DNA of 64,000 nucleotides from Blastococcus colisei (GTDB lineage Bacteria > Actinomycetota > Actinomycetes > Mycobacteriales > Geodermatophilaceae): contig NZ_VFQE01000001.1 of NCBI RefSeq assembly GCF_006717095.1, forward strand, positions 3,906,001 through 3,970,000. The letters run 5' to 3'. This document shows, piece by piece, positions 48,136 to 56,897 of the stretch; position 1 is the stretch's first letter; each line of letters opens with the position of its first letter. The notes under the pieces are model-generated. The model ran no database searches. It was not told the origin of the DNA and saw only the letters and a program-made list of their open reading frames with translations. Position numbers and translations under genes: made by a program.

Positions 48136-48155
48136 GGGCCGAACGCTAGGGAGGG

Positions 48156-48587
48156 TCACTCCCCCGCTGCTTCTCCAGAACTGCTCGATCTGGCGGAACC
48201 GCCCGGGCGGGCCCAGGCCATCGCGAAGCAGGTCGGCACCGGCGGCAACGGGCCCCGTCGCCGGTACACCGACGGCGGCTCGCCCACGATGTCGCGGAAC
48301 ACCCGGCTGAACGTGCCGAGGCTGCTGAAGCCCACGTCCATGCAGATGTCGGTGACGCTCCGCTCCCCCGAGCGCAGCAGGAACATGGCGCGTTCCACCC
48401 TGCGCCGCTGCAGGTAGCGGTTGGGCGTCTCGCCGAACGTGGCACGGAACGTCCGGATGAAGTGCGCTTCGGAGACGTGCGCGATGCGGGCCAGGGTCGG
48501 CACGTCCAGGGGCTCGGCATACCGGCGGTCCATCGCATCGCGCGCCCGGAGCATCCGCCGGTTCGAGTCCTCCGCGGTCCTGCTCAT
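48156..48587 (-). CDS. AraC-family regulator (DNA-binding domain only)
   Basis: The 143-residue protein consists of the two AraC helix-turn-helix units: EPLDVPTLARIAHVSEAHFI with TFRATFGETPNRYLQRRRVE, and SVTDICMDVGFSSLGTFSRV followed by FRDIVGEPPSVYRR. No ligand domain is present. The tail is Ala/Ser-rich. It is the first gene of a two-gene unit with the VOC protein. Confidence 0.92.
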   Translation of the reverse strand: MSRTAEDSNRRMLRARDAMDRRYAEPLDVPTLARIAHVSEAHFIRTFRATFGETPNRYLQRRRVERAMFLLRSGERSVTDICMDVGFSSLGTFSRVFRDIVGEPPSVYRRRGPLPPVPTCFAMAWARPGGSARSSSSGEAAGE

Positions 48588-48619
48588 GCCGGGATCAGAT
48601 CACGCCCGCCGGCGGAGGG

Positions 48620-49390
48620 TCAGACCTGGACGCCGCGCTCGGCCAGCCAGGTGACCGGGTTGATCCGTGGCCCGTCCTCGCCGCCCTGGTGCACCTCGAA
48701 GTGCAGGTGGGGGCCGGTCGACTGCCCGCGGTTGCCCAGCAGCGCGATGGTCTGGCCGGCGTCCACGTACTCCCCCGGCTCGACGAGGATGGAGTCCATG
48801 TGGCCGTAGACGGTGACGTCGCCGTTCTCGTGGAGGATGTAGACGGCGAGGCCGAAACCGCTCGCGGGGCCGGCCCGCAGCACGACGCCGTCACCTGCCG
48901 CGTACTCCGGCGTGCGCATAGGCGCCGCGAGGTCGATGCCGTAGTGGAAGGTGCCCCACCGGCTGCCGTAGCCACTGGTGAGGCGGGCACCGTCCACCGG
49001 CAGGACGAACTTGGGGCGGGCGGCCTCGCGCGCGGCGGCCTCCGCCTCGGCGCGGGCGGCACGCGAGGCGGCGACCTCCTGCAGCCGGGCCTGTGCCTCC
49101 GCGACCGTGACCGACGCACGGGGCATGACCTCGAGGCCCTCGTCACTGGCCAGCAGCGCCTGGTGGGCCTCCAGCACCGAGGTCGGCTCCGCCGACGCGG
49201 CCGGGGCTCCGTGCAGGCCGAGGACTGCGGCGACCACTCCACCGGTCAGCAGCGCACTGAGCAGGAGGGCCGGCCGGCGGGTGCTCGCGGGCGTCGCGCG
49301 GCGGGCGTGCCGGGACACTCCGGAACGGGCATGAGGACGAACCGTCGTCAGGAGGTCGGTGGGGGCCTCCTGGCCGATACGTGCGCGCAT
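48620..49390 (-). CDS. M23-family peptidase, secreted or membrane-anchored
   Basis: From ATG 49390 the product has 256 residues. A hydrophobic signal/anchor follows a 40-residue cytoplasmic start (about 43-65, ALLLSALLTGGVVAAVLGL). Then comes an Ala/Glu/Arg-rich coiled segment (VAEAQARLQEVAASRAARAE), then a LytM/M23 domain: LTSGYGSRWGTFHYGIDLAA with the first His and Asp, VYGHMDS, and GPHLHFEVHQGG with the HxH pair. Such enzymes cut peptidoglycan cross-links or activate other hydrolases. An upstream reading to 49540 lacks support. Confidence 0.9.
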   Translation of the reverse strand: MRARIGQEAPTDLLTTVRPHARSGVSRHARRATPASTRRPALLLSALLTGGVVAAVLGLHGAPAASAEPTSVLEAHQALLASDEGLEVMPRASVTVAEAQARLQEVAASRAARAEAEAAAREAARPKFVLPVDGARLTSGYGSRWGTFHYGIDLAAPMRTPEYAAGDGVVLRAGPASGFGLAVYILHENGDVTVYGHMDSILVEPGEYVDAGQTIALLGNRGQSTGPHLHFEVHQGGEDGPRINPVTWLAERGVQV

Positions 49391-49797
49391 GCACCTGCCC
49401 GATCGTTGGTTCGCGAGAGGCCGAAGGGGGAGTCCGACCGCTCGCCATCCAAACACTCCGTGACCCTCTCGTGACCGGGCGTCCGGCGCGTCGCCCGGGA
49501 CACGCCGCGCGACCTGCCTCACACGTCCCACGAGTCGCACCCTCTACTGACAGCGGTGTAACTCTGCCGGCGCCTCGGCGCGACACCGGACCGTTTCGCC
49601 GGAAGCCAGATCGGGCATGATGGCCCTTCCGGCGCCGTCCCCGGCCCGGGCCCCTACGCCTGTCAACGTGTCACCGGGGATGTGGCGGAGCACGCCGGAA
49701 CGTCGGTCGTCCCGCAGGTCGTCGCCGGCTCCCATACTGGCCGGCCTGCGATTCGTCGCACCTGAACACGAGAAGAGGATGCGTTGACGCCGTACGG
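49391..49797. other. Intergenic region between divergent M23 peptidase and TagF-like genes
   Basis: About 410 bp. I looked for a riboswitch of the kind often found before wall hydrolases, but the conserved ydaO-type elements are not there. No supported ORF. Promoters of both genes lie here. Confidence 0.4.
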
Positions 49798-50994
49798 ATG
49801 CCTGCGAGTCATTGTCGCCGGAACCTCGCAGTGAGGATTGTCTACTACACCTTCCGCGGCCAGTTCGCCGACAGCCCTCGGGCTCTCTACCGAGCTCTCG
49901 CGACGCGCCTCGGGCCGGACATCCGCCACACCTGGCTGTGCACCGCCGAGACGGAGCACACCTTTCCCACCACGGTCGAGACCGTTCCCATGCGCACCCC
50001 CGAGGCGGTCGCCGCCCTCGAGTCGGCCGACGTGGTGATCGCGAACGACTGCATCTCCATGCCGTGGAGGAAGCGACCCGGCACGGTCTACCTGCAGACC
50101 TGGCACGGCACTCCGCTCAAGCGCATCCACCACGACGTCGCCGACGCGCCCGAGGGATGGCTCACGCAGGCCGATCTGGACGTGGCGCGGTGGGACCACC
50201 TCCTGTCCCCCAACATCGTCACCTCCGAGCGGTTGCGACGCGCCTTCGGTTATCGCGGCCCGGTGCACGAGACCGGCCTGCCGCGGAACGACCTCTTGAA
50301 CGGCACTGAACGAGCGAGCGTCCGCGCCAGGGTCCGCGCCGCTCTCGGGATCGCCGACCATCAGACGGCCGTCCTCTACACCCCGACCTGGCGGGACGAT
50401 CTCGTCTTCCACCGCTCCGAGGGCCGCGACTTCGAGCTGGCCATCGACCTGGAGGACTTCCACGAGCGACTGGGGTCCGACCACGTCCTGCTGCTGCGCC
50501 TGCACCACATGGTGTCCGACCGGTTGTCCGCTGCAGAGTCGACGATCGCCCGCGACGTGTCCCGCCATCCGGACGTCGGCGAGCTCTACCTGGCCGCCGA
50601 CATCATGGTCACCGACTACTCGTCGACCATGTTCGACTTCGCCGTCACCGGAAAGCCGTTGCTGCTCTACACCTACGACTACGAGCGATTCCGGGACCAA
50701 CTCCGCGGCTTCTACTTCGACCTCGAAGCAGTCGCCCCCACCCCACTCCTCGGGTCGAGCAAGGAGCTGATCGACGCGATCGTCGACATCGAGACGATCA
50801 CGGCGCAGCACGAGGAGCGCTATGCGCGCTTCCGCGAGACGTTCTGCCACCTCGAGGACGGCGGCGCGACGGAGCGCGCGCTCGGACTGCTGTTCCCCTC
50901 CGGGTTCCCCGCGCGATCGGGAAACTCCGGCTCGACCGACCGCCCTGTGCACACTGCGACATCCGAGGGAGATGAGAACCGTGCGGACCTCTGA
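49798..50994 (+). CDS. CDP-glycerol glycerophosphotransferase (TagF-like)
   Basis: The product has the TagF fold: RIVYYTFRGQFADSPRALYR, VIANDCISMPWRKRPGTVYLQ with QTWHGTPLKRI, RPGPVHETGLPRNDLL-like nucleotide loop, TPTWRDD, and VTDYSSTMFDFAVTGKPLLLY near the end. These are the CDP-binding residues of teichoic-acid polymerases. It adds glycerol phosphate (or a related polyol phosphate) to a wall or capsule glycan at the inner membrane face. ATG 49798 gives 398 residues; GTG 49831 removes an unconserved 11 residues and may be the true start. Its end overlaps the nucleotidyltransferase gene by 23 bp. Confidence 0.9.
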   Translation: MPASHCRRNLAVRIVYYTFRGQFADSPRALYRALATRLGPDIRHTWLCTAETEHTFPTTVETVPMRTPEAVAALESADVVIANDCISMPWRKRPGTVYLQTWHGTPLKRIHHDVADAPEGWLTQADLDVARWDHLLSPNIVTSERLRRAFGYRGPVHETGLPRNDLLNGTERASVRARVRAALGIADHQTAVLYTPTWRDDLVFHRSEGRDFELAIDLEDFHERLGSDHVLLLRLHHMVSDRLSAAESTIARDVSRHPDVGELYLAADIMVTDYSSTMFDFAVTGKPLLLYTYDYERFRDQLRGFYFDLEAVAPTPLLGSSKELIDAIVDIETITAQHEERYARFRETFCHLEDGGATERALGLLFPSGFPARSGNSGSTDRPVHTATSEGDENRADL

Positions 50995-51799
50995 TCGTGT
51001 TCTGACCACCGTCCTGCGCGGCCGGTCGCCCGCGCGCTCCACCCGGCTGCACACCGCGCAGCCGCCGCTGCAGGTGGTCATCCTGGCCGCCGGGATGGGC
51101 ACGCGCCTCGGCCGCGACCACCCGAAGCCGCTCACGCCCCTCACCGACGGCCGCAGCATTCTGCGGCGCCAACTCGACGGGCTGCGCGCCGTCCTCGGCG
51201 ACGACGTGCCGATCACCGCCGTGGTCGGCTTCCGGAGCGAGATGATCATGCAGGCGGCCCCGGAGCTGACGTTCGCCTACAACCCGGACTTCGCCACGAC
51301 CAACACGTCCAAGAGCCTGCTGCGCGGGCTGCGCAACTCCCGCGAGGGCGGCGTGCTGTGGCTCAACGGCGACGTGGTCTTCGATCCCGCGGTGCTCGAG
51401 CTGGCCCTTCCCTGCCTGCGGAGCGACCAGAGCTTCGTCTGCGTCGACACCAGCACGGTGGCCGACGAGGAGGTCAAGTACACCCTCGACGACGAGGGCT
51501 ACGTCCGGGAGCTGTCCAAGACGGTGGTCGGCGGCCTCGGAGAGGCCGTGGGCATCAACTTCGTGTCCGCCGCCGACAAGCCCGCGCTGATCGAGCACCT
51601 GAGCGCCTGCGGAGCCCAGGACTACTTCGAGCGCGGCATGGAGACGGCCATCGAGGAGCAGGGGCTGCGGTTCCGCCCGGTCGACATCTCCGAGTTCGCC
51701 GCGGTTGAGGTCGACTTCGAGACCGACCTGCAGCGGGCCAACACGCTCCTCCCCGGGACGCTCAACCACGTCGTCGACGAGGTCGCCGAGGTCGGCTGA
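50972..51799 (+). CDS. Sugar/alcohol-phosphate nucleotidyltransferase
   Basis: From ATG 50972 (GGGAG ahead, within the end of the TagF-like gene) the product has 275 residues. The nucleotidyltransferase signature is VVILAAGMGTRLGRDHPKPL (about residues 34-53), followed by LNGDVVF with the metal Asp and later EVDFETDLQRA. The form resembles LicC/phosphocholine- or glycerol-type cytidylyltransferases. Overlap with a CDP-glycerol-using enzyme suggests it makes the CDP-activated donor; this is inference, as NDP-sugar synthases share the fold. Confidence 0.85.
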   Translation: MRTVRTSDRVLTTVLRGRSPARSTRLHTAQPPLQVVILAAGMGTRLGRDHPKPLTPLTDGRSILRRQLDGLRAVLGDDVPITAVVGFRSEMIMQAAPELTFAYNPDFATTNTSKSLLRGLRNSREGGVLWLNGDVVFDPAVLELALPCLRSDQSFVCVDTSTVADEEVKYTLDDEGYVRELSKTVVGGLGEAVGINFVSAADKPALIEHLSACGAQDYFERGMETAIEEQGLRFRPVDISEFAAVEVDFETDLQRANTLLPGTLNHVVDEVAEVG

Positions 51800-51818
51800 T
51801 GCCGCCGGCCGGTTCCCG

Positions 51819-52892
51819 TCAGCCGACGGGAACCGGCCGCTCCGGGACGGCGCCGTCGTGCGGCGCCACCTCACGGAAACGGCGGACCGCCGCGATGCCG
51901 CCGGCGACGAAGCCGACACCGAGGGCCAGCAGCAGGCCCACGGCCACCCGTGCGGCGGCCTGTGGCCCGTCGGTCAGCACGTTCGCCGACCACAGGACGT
52001 CGACGTCGGGCAGCCCCTGCACCAGCATCAGCCAGCCCAGCACCACGGCCAGCAGGCCGGTCATCGCACCCCGCCCGCGGCGGGCCGCCCGGAAGCCGAG
52101 GCTCGCGACGAGGGCAGCGGTCAGCGCGGGCAGCAGCGCCGAGACGACGGCTCCCGCGTGCGAGGAGATGCTCACCGGCGGCTCGGGCGTCGTCGCGGCG
52201 TGCCAGACGGCGGCCGCGGCGCCCACGAGCAGCAGCGCGCCCAGCGGACGCGGCGTGCGGGCCAGGAGGCCGGCGGCCAGAGCCACGAGCACCAGCGCCA
52301 GGTGGACCGGCCACACCAGCCAGGGAGCAGGCGGCGGGCTCCAGGTGAGCACCCCGGCCACCTCGACCTCGGTGTCGCCGTGGACCAGCGGCACGGTCCA
52401 GCCGAAGACGGTGTGCGCGCTGCCGGGATCGGCGGCGACGGCGGGCGGCAGCACGTCCTCGCTCATCCAGTGCGTGCGGTGGTCGTGCCAGACGTAGTGC
52501 GGCTGGGTCGAGACCTGCACCCAGTCGGGCTCGGCCCCCCGCACGGCGTTGTCGGGCAGGTCGACCTGGGCGTACCGGTCGAGGTTGACGTAGGTGGCCG
52601 GGCTGTTGGCGTTGCGCCAGACGCCGTCCGGGCCGATGCGCAGGTAGGGCTCGTCGCTGTAGCCGGGGACGACCACCTCGGTGCCGGTGTCGTTGACCAG
52701 TTCGAGCTCGTCCCCGAACTGCAGGACGCGCACGGTCAGCCCGGGGACGTGCGGGGTCACCGACACCACCCGGGCGTCGAAGTCGCTCCCCGCCGCCTCG
52801 CCGCCCACGTGCGCCGCGGCCGGCCCGGCCACCGCCAGGCTCGTGAGCACTCCGAGCAGGACCACCAGCAGCCGGGCCACCGGCCGGCTCAC
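51819..52892 (-). CDS. Exported/membrane protein at the end of the copper operon
   Basis: The 357-residue protein has a signal peptide ending AHVGGEA and an extracytoplasmic beta domain (about 30-190) rich in His/Asp/Trp (PHYVWHDHRTHWMSEDV). Five or six C-terminal helices (about 195-345) follow. Its GTG overlaps the SCO1-like stop by 4 bp. The His cluster and operon suggest copper handling at the outer membrane face. No named family recognised. Confidence 0.7.
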   Translation of the reverse strand: MSRPVARLLVVLLGVLTSLAVAGPAAAHVGGEAAGSDFDARVVSVTPHVPGLTVRVLQFGDELELVNDTGTEVVVPGYSDEPYLRIGPDGVWRNANSPATYVNLDRYAQVDLPDNAVRGAEPDWVQVSTQPHYVWHDHRTHWMSEDVLPPAVAADPGSAHTVFGWTVPLVHGDTEVEVAGVLTWSPPPAPWLVWPVHLALVLVALAAGLLARTPRPLGALLLVGAAAAVWHAATTPEPPVSISSHAGAVVSALLPALTAALVASLGFRAARRGRGAMTGLLAVVLGWLMLVQGLPDVDVLWSANVLTDGPQAAARVAVGLLLALGVGFVAGGIAAVRRFREVAPHDGAVPERPVPVG

Positions 52893-53578
52893 GTGCCCTC
52901 CGCGACCAGACGCAGGTCCGCAGCGATGTCCCGGGCGGTGTTACCGGTGTTGAAGGCGACGTCCGCTTCGTCATCGCTTCCGTACAGCAGCAGCATCGAC
53001 GAGTGCAGCCGCCCCTGGTCCTCGGCCAGGGGCACCCCGGTGGACAGCTGCGCCTGGTCGATCACCGCCTGGTCGCCGGTGAGGCCGATGAACGACACGG
53101 GGAGGTCGGCGTCGAACCGGTCGAGGTACTCGCCCAGGACCTCCGGCGTGTCGGTCGCCGGGTCGGTGGTCACGAACACCACCTGCAGGTCCTCGGGGAC
53201 GGCGTCCAGCCCGCGCAGCGCCACCGCCACGTCGGCCATGGTCGTCGGGCAGATGTCGGGGCAGTTCGTGTAGCCGAAGAACAGCAGCGTCGGGCGCCCC
53301 GTCGTCATCGCCTCGAAGTCGAACGATGCCCCGGTGGTGTCGGTGAGCGTGAACGACGGCCGGCGGTAGGGCTCGGGGAGGTCGATACCGGCGTACCGGT
53401 CCTCCGGCCCCTCGACGGTGGCAGGGGCACCCGAGTGGTCGTGACCGCCCTCGGCCTGCCCTTCTGCCGTCGCCTCGCCGCCGCAGCCGGCCAGGGCCAC
53501 GAGCACGGACAGCATGATGGCGATCAGGGGCACGGCCGCCGGCGCCGGGCGCAGGCGGCCGCCGACGGCGGAGCTCAC
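52889..53578 (-). CDS. SCO1/SenC-family copper chaperone lipoprotein
   Basis: The 229-residue protein has a lipobox (VALAGC, Cys32), a His-containing linker (GGHDHSG) and a thioredoxin-like SCO domain. The domain has LLFFGYTNCPDICPTTMADV with Cys106 and Cys110, DLQVVFVTTDPATDTPE, and the distal His192 (RLHSSML). SCO proteins deliver copper to the CuA site of cytochrome oxidase or act as thiol reductases. It starts with GTG overlapping the YcnI-like stop (GTGA), inside the copper operon. Confidence 0.92.
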   Translation of the reverse strand: MSSAVGGRLRPAPAAVPLIAIMLSVLVALAGCGGEATAEGQAEGGHDHSGAPATVEGPEDRYAGIDLPEPYRRPSFTLTDTTGASFDFEAMTTGRPTLLFFGYTNCPDICPTTMADVAVALRGLDAVPEDLQVVFVTTDPATDTPEVLGEYLDRFDADLPVSFIGLTGDQAVIDQAQLSTGVPLAEDQGRLHSSMLLLYGSDDEADVAFNTGNTARDIAADLRLVAEGT

Positions 53579-54339
53579 GACGACACGGTACGTCGGTTCG
53601 CCCGCCAGCCGAGGACGACGCCGCCGATGCCGGCGAGCAGCGCCAGGATGGAGAGGAAGAGCGCCAGCCCGGCCGGCTCGTTCTCCGCCTCGCCGTGGGC
53701 GTGGTCGGCGTCTTCTCCCGCGGCGGCCGTCGCCGTCGTCGTCGCCGCGCCTGCCTCCTCCCCCTCTGTGGAGGCGGCGGTGAGGCTCAGCACCGGCGCG
53801 GGGCGCTCGGGCTCCTCCTGACCGTCGACCGACGGCTCGATCCAGGCCGACTCGCTACCGTCGCTGTAGAGCTGCACCGTGGGGAACGCCAGCTGGTCGG
53901 TCTCGGGGAACGGCCCGCCGGAGAGGGCGAACTCCTGGAACTGTCCGGGGGCGATGCCGCCGCCGTCGTCCGCGCGGAACTCCACCACCGAGACGTAGGA
54001 GCTGATCTCCTGGCCGTGGTTCTCCAGCGGCTCGTCGAGGTCGGCCGTGGTGAGGGTCGCCGTCCAGCCGGGCACCGGCTGGACGCGCAACGAGGCCAGC
54101 GCCGCCCCCGGGGGGATCTGGATGCGCAGTCCGACCGTGCTGGCGGTGTCGCTCTCGTTGGGCACGCGGAAGGTGAGCTTCCCATAGCCGCCGGGGACGG
54201 CGTCCTGGCTGGAGACGCCCACATGAGCGGACGCGGTGGCCGCGACGACGATCGAGGCGGCGAGCGCGGCCAGGACCGCCGCCGCGAGGACGACGAGCCG
54301 GGCGAGGGGGCGGGGCAGGACTATCGAACTCGACAGCAT
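53575..54339 (-). CDS. YcnI-like (DUF1775) copper-associated membrane protein
   Basis: From ATG 54339 (AGGAG 4 bp ahead; ATG 54354 is the alternative) the product has 254 residues. After the signal peptide (ends ATASA) comes HVGVSSQDAVPGGYGKLTFR, the DUF1775 start whose N-terminal His binds copper in YcnI. GWTATLTTADLDEPL and FPTVQLYSDGSESAWIE follow. A His/Ala/Glu linker and one C-terminal helix anchor it. It is placed after copCD and before the SCO1-like gene in one operon. Confidence 0.92.
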   Translation of the reverse strand: MLSSSIVLPRPLARLVVLAAAVLAALAASIVVAATASAHVGVSSQDAVPGGYGKLTFRVPNESDTASTVGLRIQIPPGAALASLRVQPVPGWTATLTTADLDEPLENHGQEISSYVSVVEFRADDGGGIAPGQFQEFALSGGPFPETDQLAFPTVQLYSDGSESAWIEPSVDGQEEPERPAPVLSLTAASTEGEEAGAATTTATAAAGEDADHAHGEAENEPAGLALFLSILALLAGIGGVVLGWRANRRTVSS

Positions 54340-54389
54340 GGAACTCCTGTTCATCGGGGGTCTGGGTGGTCCGGCGACGCTGCTGGGCG

Positions 54390-56156
54390 TCAGCGGACCG
54401 GGAAATCGGTACGGGCGGTGGCGGCGGTGAACTCGTCGAGCCGGACGCTGACGGCCAGCGTCCAGGTGCCGGCCCCCGGGATGTTCATCCCGTCGCCGAC
54501 GTAGTGGCCCGGGCCGGCGGGCGCCAGCTCCACGTCCAGCGGGCCGATGTCCTGCGACGGCTCGGTGAGGCTCACGGTGATCTCGGCCGGTTGGGTGAGC
54601 CGGCCGGTGTCGTCGAAGAGGTAGAGGTGCAGCGTGTTGGGCCCCGGCCGCGCCGGGTCGACCGAGATCTGCACGCTCCCGACCGGTCCGCTGCTGCCCT
54701 GCAGGGGCACCAGCACGTCGACCGGCCGGACGACGGCCGAGCGCGCCGGCGGGGTGCCCACCAGCACCGCCGACAGCGCCAGCACCACCGCCGCGACCGC
54801 GAACTCCACGAGCACCGACCGGCGCAGGGCCGGCACGTGCTCGACCGCGCCCTCGGACTGCATCCGTACGCGCAGCCCCGCAGCCTCGGCCACCTCCTCG
54901 GCCACGCCGTCCGCGGCGAAGGCGTGGGCGGTCAGCGTGCGACGTCCACCCTGCCGCGGTCGCCGGACGCCCAGGCGCTGCTGGACCCACACCCGGGACA
55001 CCCCGGCCGCGGCGAGGATGAGCAGGACCAGGACGAGCTTGGCCACCAGCACCCAGCCGTAGGTGGTGACGAACAGCGCCGTCGGCGATTCCACCTCGCG
55101 AACGGCCTGCACCGTCCCGGTCACCACCAGCGCGGCGACCGCGCCGAACGCGATTCGCGACCACGGCGTGAGCACCCCGGCGAGGTCCGCCGCCGGGACC
55201 CCCGGCCGCAGCACCACGGCGAGCAGGGCGGCCAGGCCACCCAGCCAGACGGCCATCCCGGCCGCGTGCACCGCCGCGACGGGCACGGCGAGGCCCGGCC
55301 AGGGCCCGGCCACCGGGTGCCCGATGGCCGCGGTGCCCACGACCAGGCCGACCGCCAGGACTCCGGCCACCACCGTCCGGGGGACCGACGGCGGCGAGCC
55401 CTGGCGCCAGACCGGCCGGAGGACCAGCGCCAGCACGGCGGCGAGGACCGCCCGGGCGAGCAGCGTCCAGCCGGCCACGGAGGAGGCCGTGGCCGACAGC
55501 AGCGACGGGTCGAGGACCGAGCCGGGGCCGGTGGCCGCCGTGTACGGCCCCTGCAGGAGGAAGGTCAGGACGGCCGAGGCGGCGACGGCCCAGGCCCCCC
55601 ACGTGGCCAGCCGCCGGAGCCTGGTGGACCCCCAGCCGCCGGGCCAGCAGAACAGGACCAGGACGGGAACCCCGATGGCCAGCGCGAGACCGGCGAAGCC
55701 CAGCCAGCGGCTCGCCGGGAGGGCAGCGGCCACGACCGGGTCGGTGGCGTCCTCCCCCACCCCTCCGGCGGCCGACACCAGCTCGCCGTCGCCGACGACG
55801 AAGGAGTACGCGCCCGCGATCGGGTGCGAGTCGGCCGAGACGACCCGGTAGGTGACGAGGTAGCCGGCGTCGGGCAGGTCCGGCCGCAGGGGGATGGTGA
55901 GCACCCGGCCGTCGACGGCCGCGGCGCCGGTGTCCACCCGCTCGCCATCGGCCCCCAGGACGCGGGCGTACCCCGCCCCCAGGGAGACACCCTCGCTGAA
56001 CTCCAGCGTCACCTCCTCCGGCACGGCGTCCAGGCGCGCGCCCTCGCCCGGGTCGGTGGAGACGAGGGTGGCGTGCGCGGCGGCCGGAGGGGCGGTGACG
56101 ACGCCGCCGAGCCAGACGGCGACGAGCGCGACCAGCAGGAACCAGGAGCGCCTCAC
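54390..56156 (-). CDS. CopC-CopD fusion copper resistance/uptake protein
   Basis: The 588-residue protein starts with GTG 56156, overlapping the gene before by 4 bp. The signal peptide is followed by a CopC domain: AHATLVSTDPGEGARLD with the N-terminal His, and VVSADSHPIAGAYSFVV with the second copper His. Then come about eight CopD helices (about 155-400) and a C-terminal extracytoplasmic beta domain (VVRPVDVLVPLQGSSGPVGS). CopCD proteins bind copper outside and move it across the membrane. The extra C-terminal domain occurs in actinobacterial fusions. Confidence 0.92.
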   Translation of the reverse strand: MRRSWFLLVALVAVWLGGVVTAPPAAAHATLVSTDPGEGARLDAVPEEVTLEFSEGVSLGAGYARVLGADGERVDTGAAAVDGRVLTIPLRPDLPDAGYLVTYRVVSADSHPIAGAYSFVVGDGELVSAAGGVGEDATDPVVAAALPASRWLGFAGLALAIGVPVLVLFCWPGGWGSTRLRRLATWGAWAVAASAVLTFLLQGPYTAATGPGSVLDPSLLSATASSVAGWTLLARAVLAAVLALVLRPVWRQGSPPSVPRTVVAGVLAVGLVVGTAAIGHPVAGPWPGLAVPVAAVHAAGMAVWLGGLAALLAVVLRPGVPAADLAGVLTPWSRIAFGAVAALVVTGTVQAVREVESPTALFVTTYGWVLVAKLVLVLLILAAAGVSRVWVQQRLGVRRPRQGGRRTLTAHAFAADGVAEEVAEAAGLRVRMQSEGAVEHVPALRRSVLVEFAVAAVVLALSAVLVGTPPARSAVVRPVDVLVPLQGSSGPVGSVQISVDPARPGPNTLHLYLFDDTGRLTQPAEITVSLTEPSQDIGPLDVELAPAGPGHYVGDGMNIPGAGTWTLAVSVRLDEFTAATARTDFPVR

Positions 56157-56802
56157 GCGGGCACCCGCCGGCCCGCGAGTGCGCCGACGGCGCGGCGACG
56201 GCGCCCCCGCCAGGCCACGGCGCACACCAGGACGGCCCCGGCGAGCAGCAGGAGATGGGCGACCGCCCGCTCGGCGTGCACGTGACCGGCGCCGAGGTCG
56301 ACCAAGGTCACCGGCAGCAGCAGAGCGGCGAAGGAGCCGAGGAACGGCAACGCCCCGGCGGCCAGCCGCGGGCCGGCCGCGACCGCCAGGAAGGCGGCCG
56401 CCAGCGCGAGGTTCCACGCCCCGCTCTCGCGCGCCATGTGCACCGGTGCGCTCATCGCCCCCGCCCCGGACGCCAGCACCGGCCAGGCCAGGCCAGGGCC
56501 GCCTGGGCGACCCCGACGGCCACCAGCGCCAGGCGCAGCGCGGAGTCCGCGAGACGGGCACGGGCCGCCGCGGCCGCGCCCGGGAGCTCACGGGGCAGGG
56601 CGCTCAGCACCGCGGCGGTCAGGTCGGGCACGGGGGGTGCGGGAACCAGCCGCACCCGGCGGCTCACCCGGGCCGCCTCACCCGCCCACGCCGCGCAGTC
56701 GGGGCAGGCGGCGAGGTGGTCGTCCAGCTCGCGGGAGGGCATCTCGAGGGCCTCCCCGTCGATACGCGCGGAGACGGCCTCGCGGAACGGAGTGCACGGC
56801 AT
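56153..56802 (-). pseudogene. zf-HC2 anti-sigma factor, frameshifted at a 5-bp repeat
   Basis: The N-terminal part (ATG 56802) is a zinc-finger anti-sigma domain: HLAACPDCAAWAGEA with the His-x3-Cys-x2-Cys site (HLAACPDC), then LRLALVAVGVAQAALAWP entering the first helix. The frame then ends early at 56452. The next frame gives SAPVHMARESGAWNLALAAAF and LPFLGSFAALLLPVTLVDL, the remaining helices, to 56153. Removing one GGCCA unit (three at 56481-56495) joins both into one about 215-residue protein. It should hold the divergent ECF sigma factor. If truly frameshifted, only the zinc finger and part of a helix are made. Confidence 0.8.
56481..56495. repeat. Pentanucleotide repeat (GGCCA)3 that breaks the anti-sigma frame
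   Basis: Three tandem GGCCA units. Two units would give an open, family-like frame through LALAWP-VLASGAGAM; three give a stop. Slippage between two and three copies would switch the gene. Confidence 0.8.
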
Positions 56803-56897
56803 GGTTCATTAGTCGTTGCCGGACCCCGTACGGTTCCCGACCGGGTGAGAGTTTCTCCGGCCGACATCCCGACGGCACCCCACGACGAAGACAGGGC

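Noticed and set aside
49391-49797. Possible c-di-AMP (ydaO) riboswitch before the M23 peptidase gene
   Set aside because: Known context for wall hydrolases, but the conserved blocks of the motif are absent in either strand.
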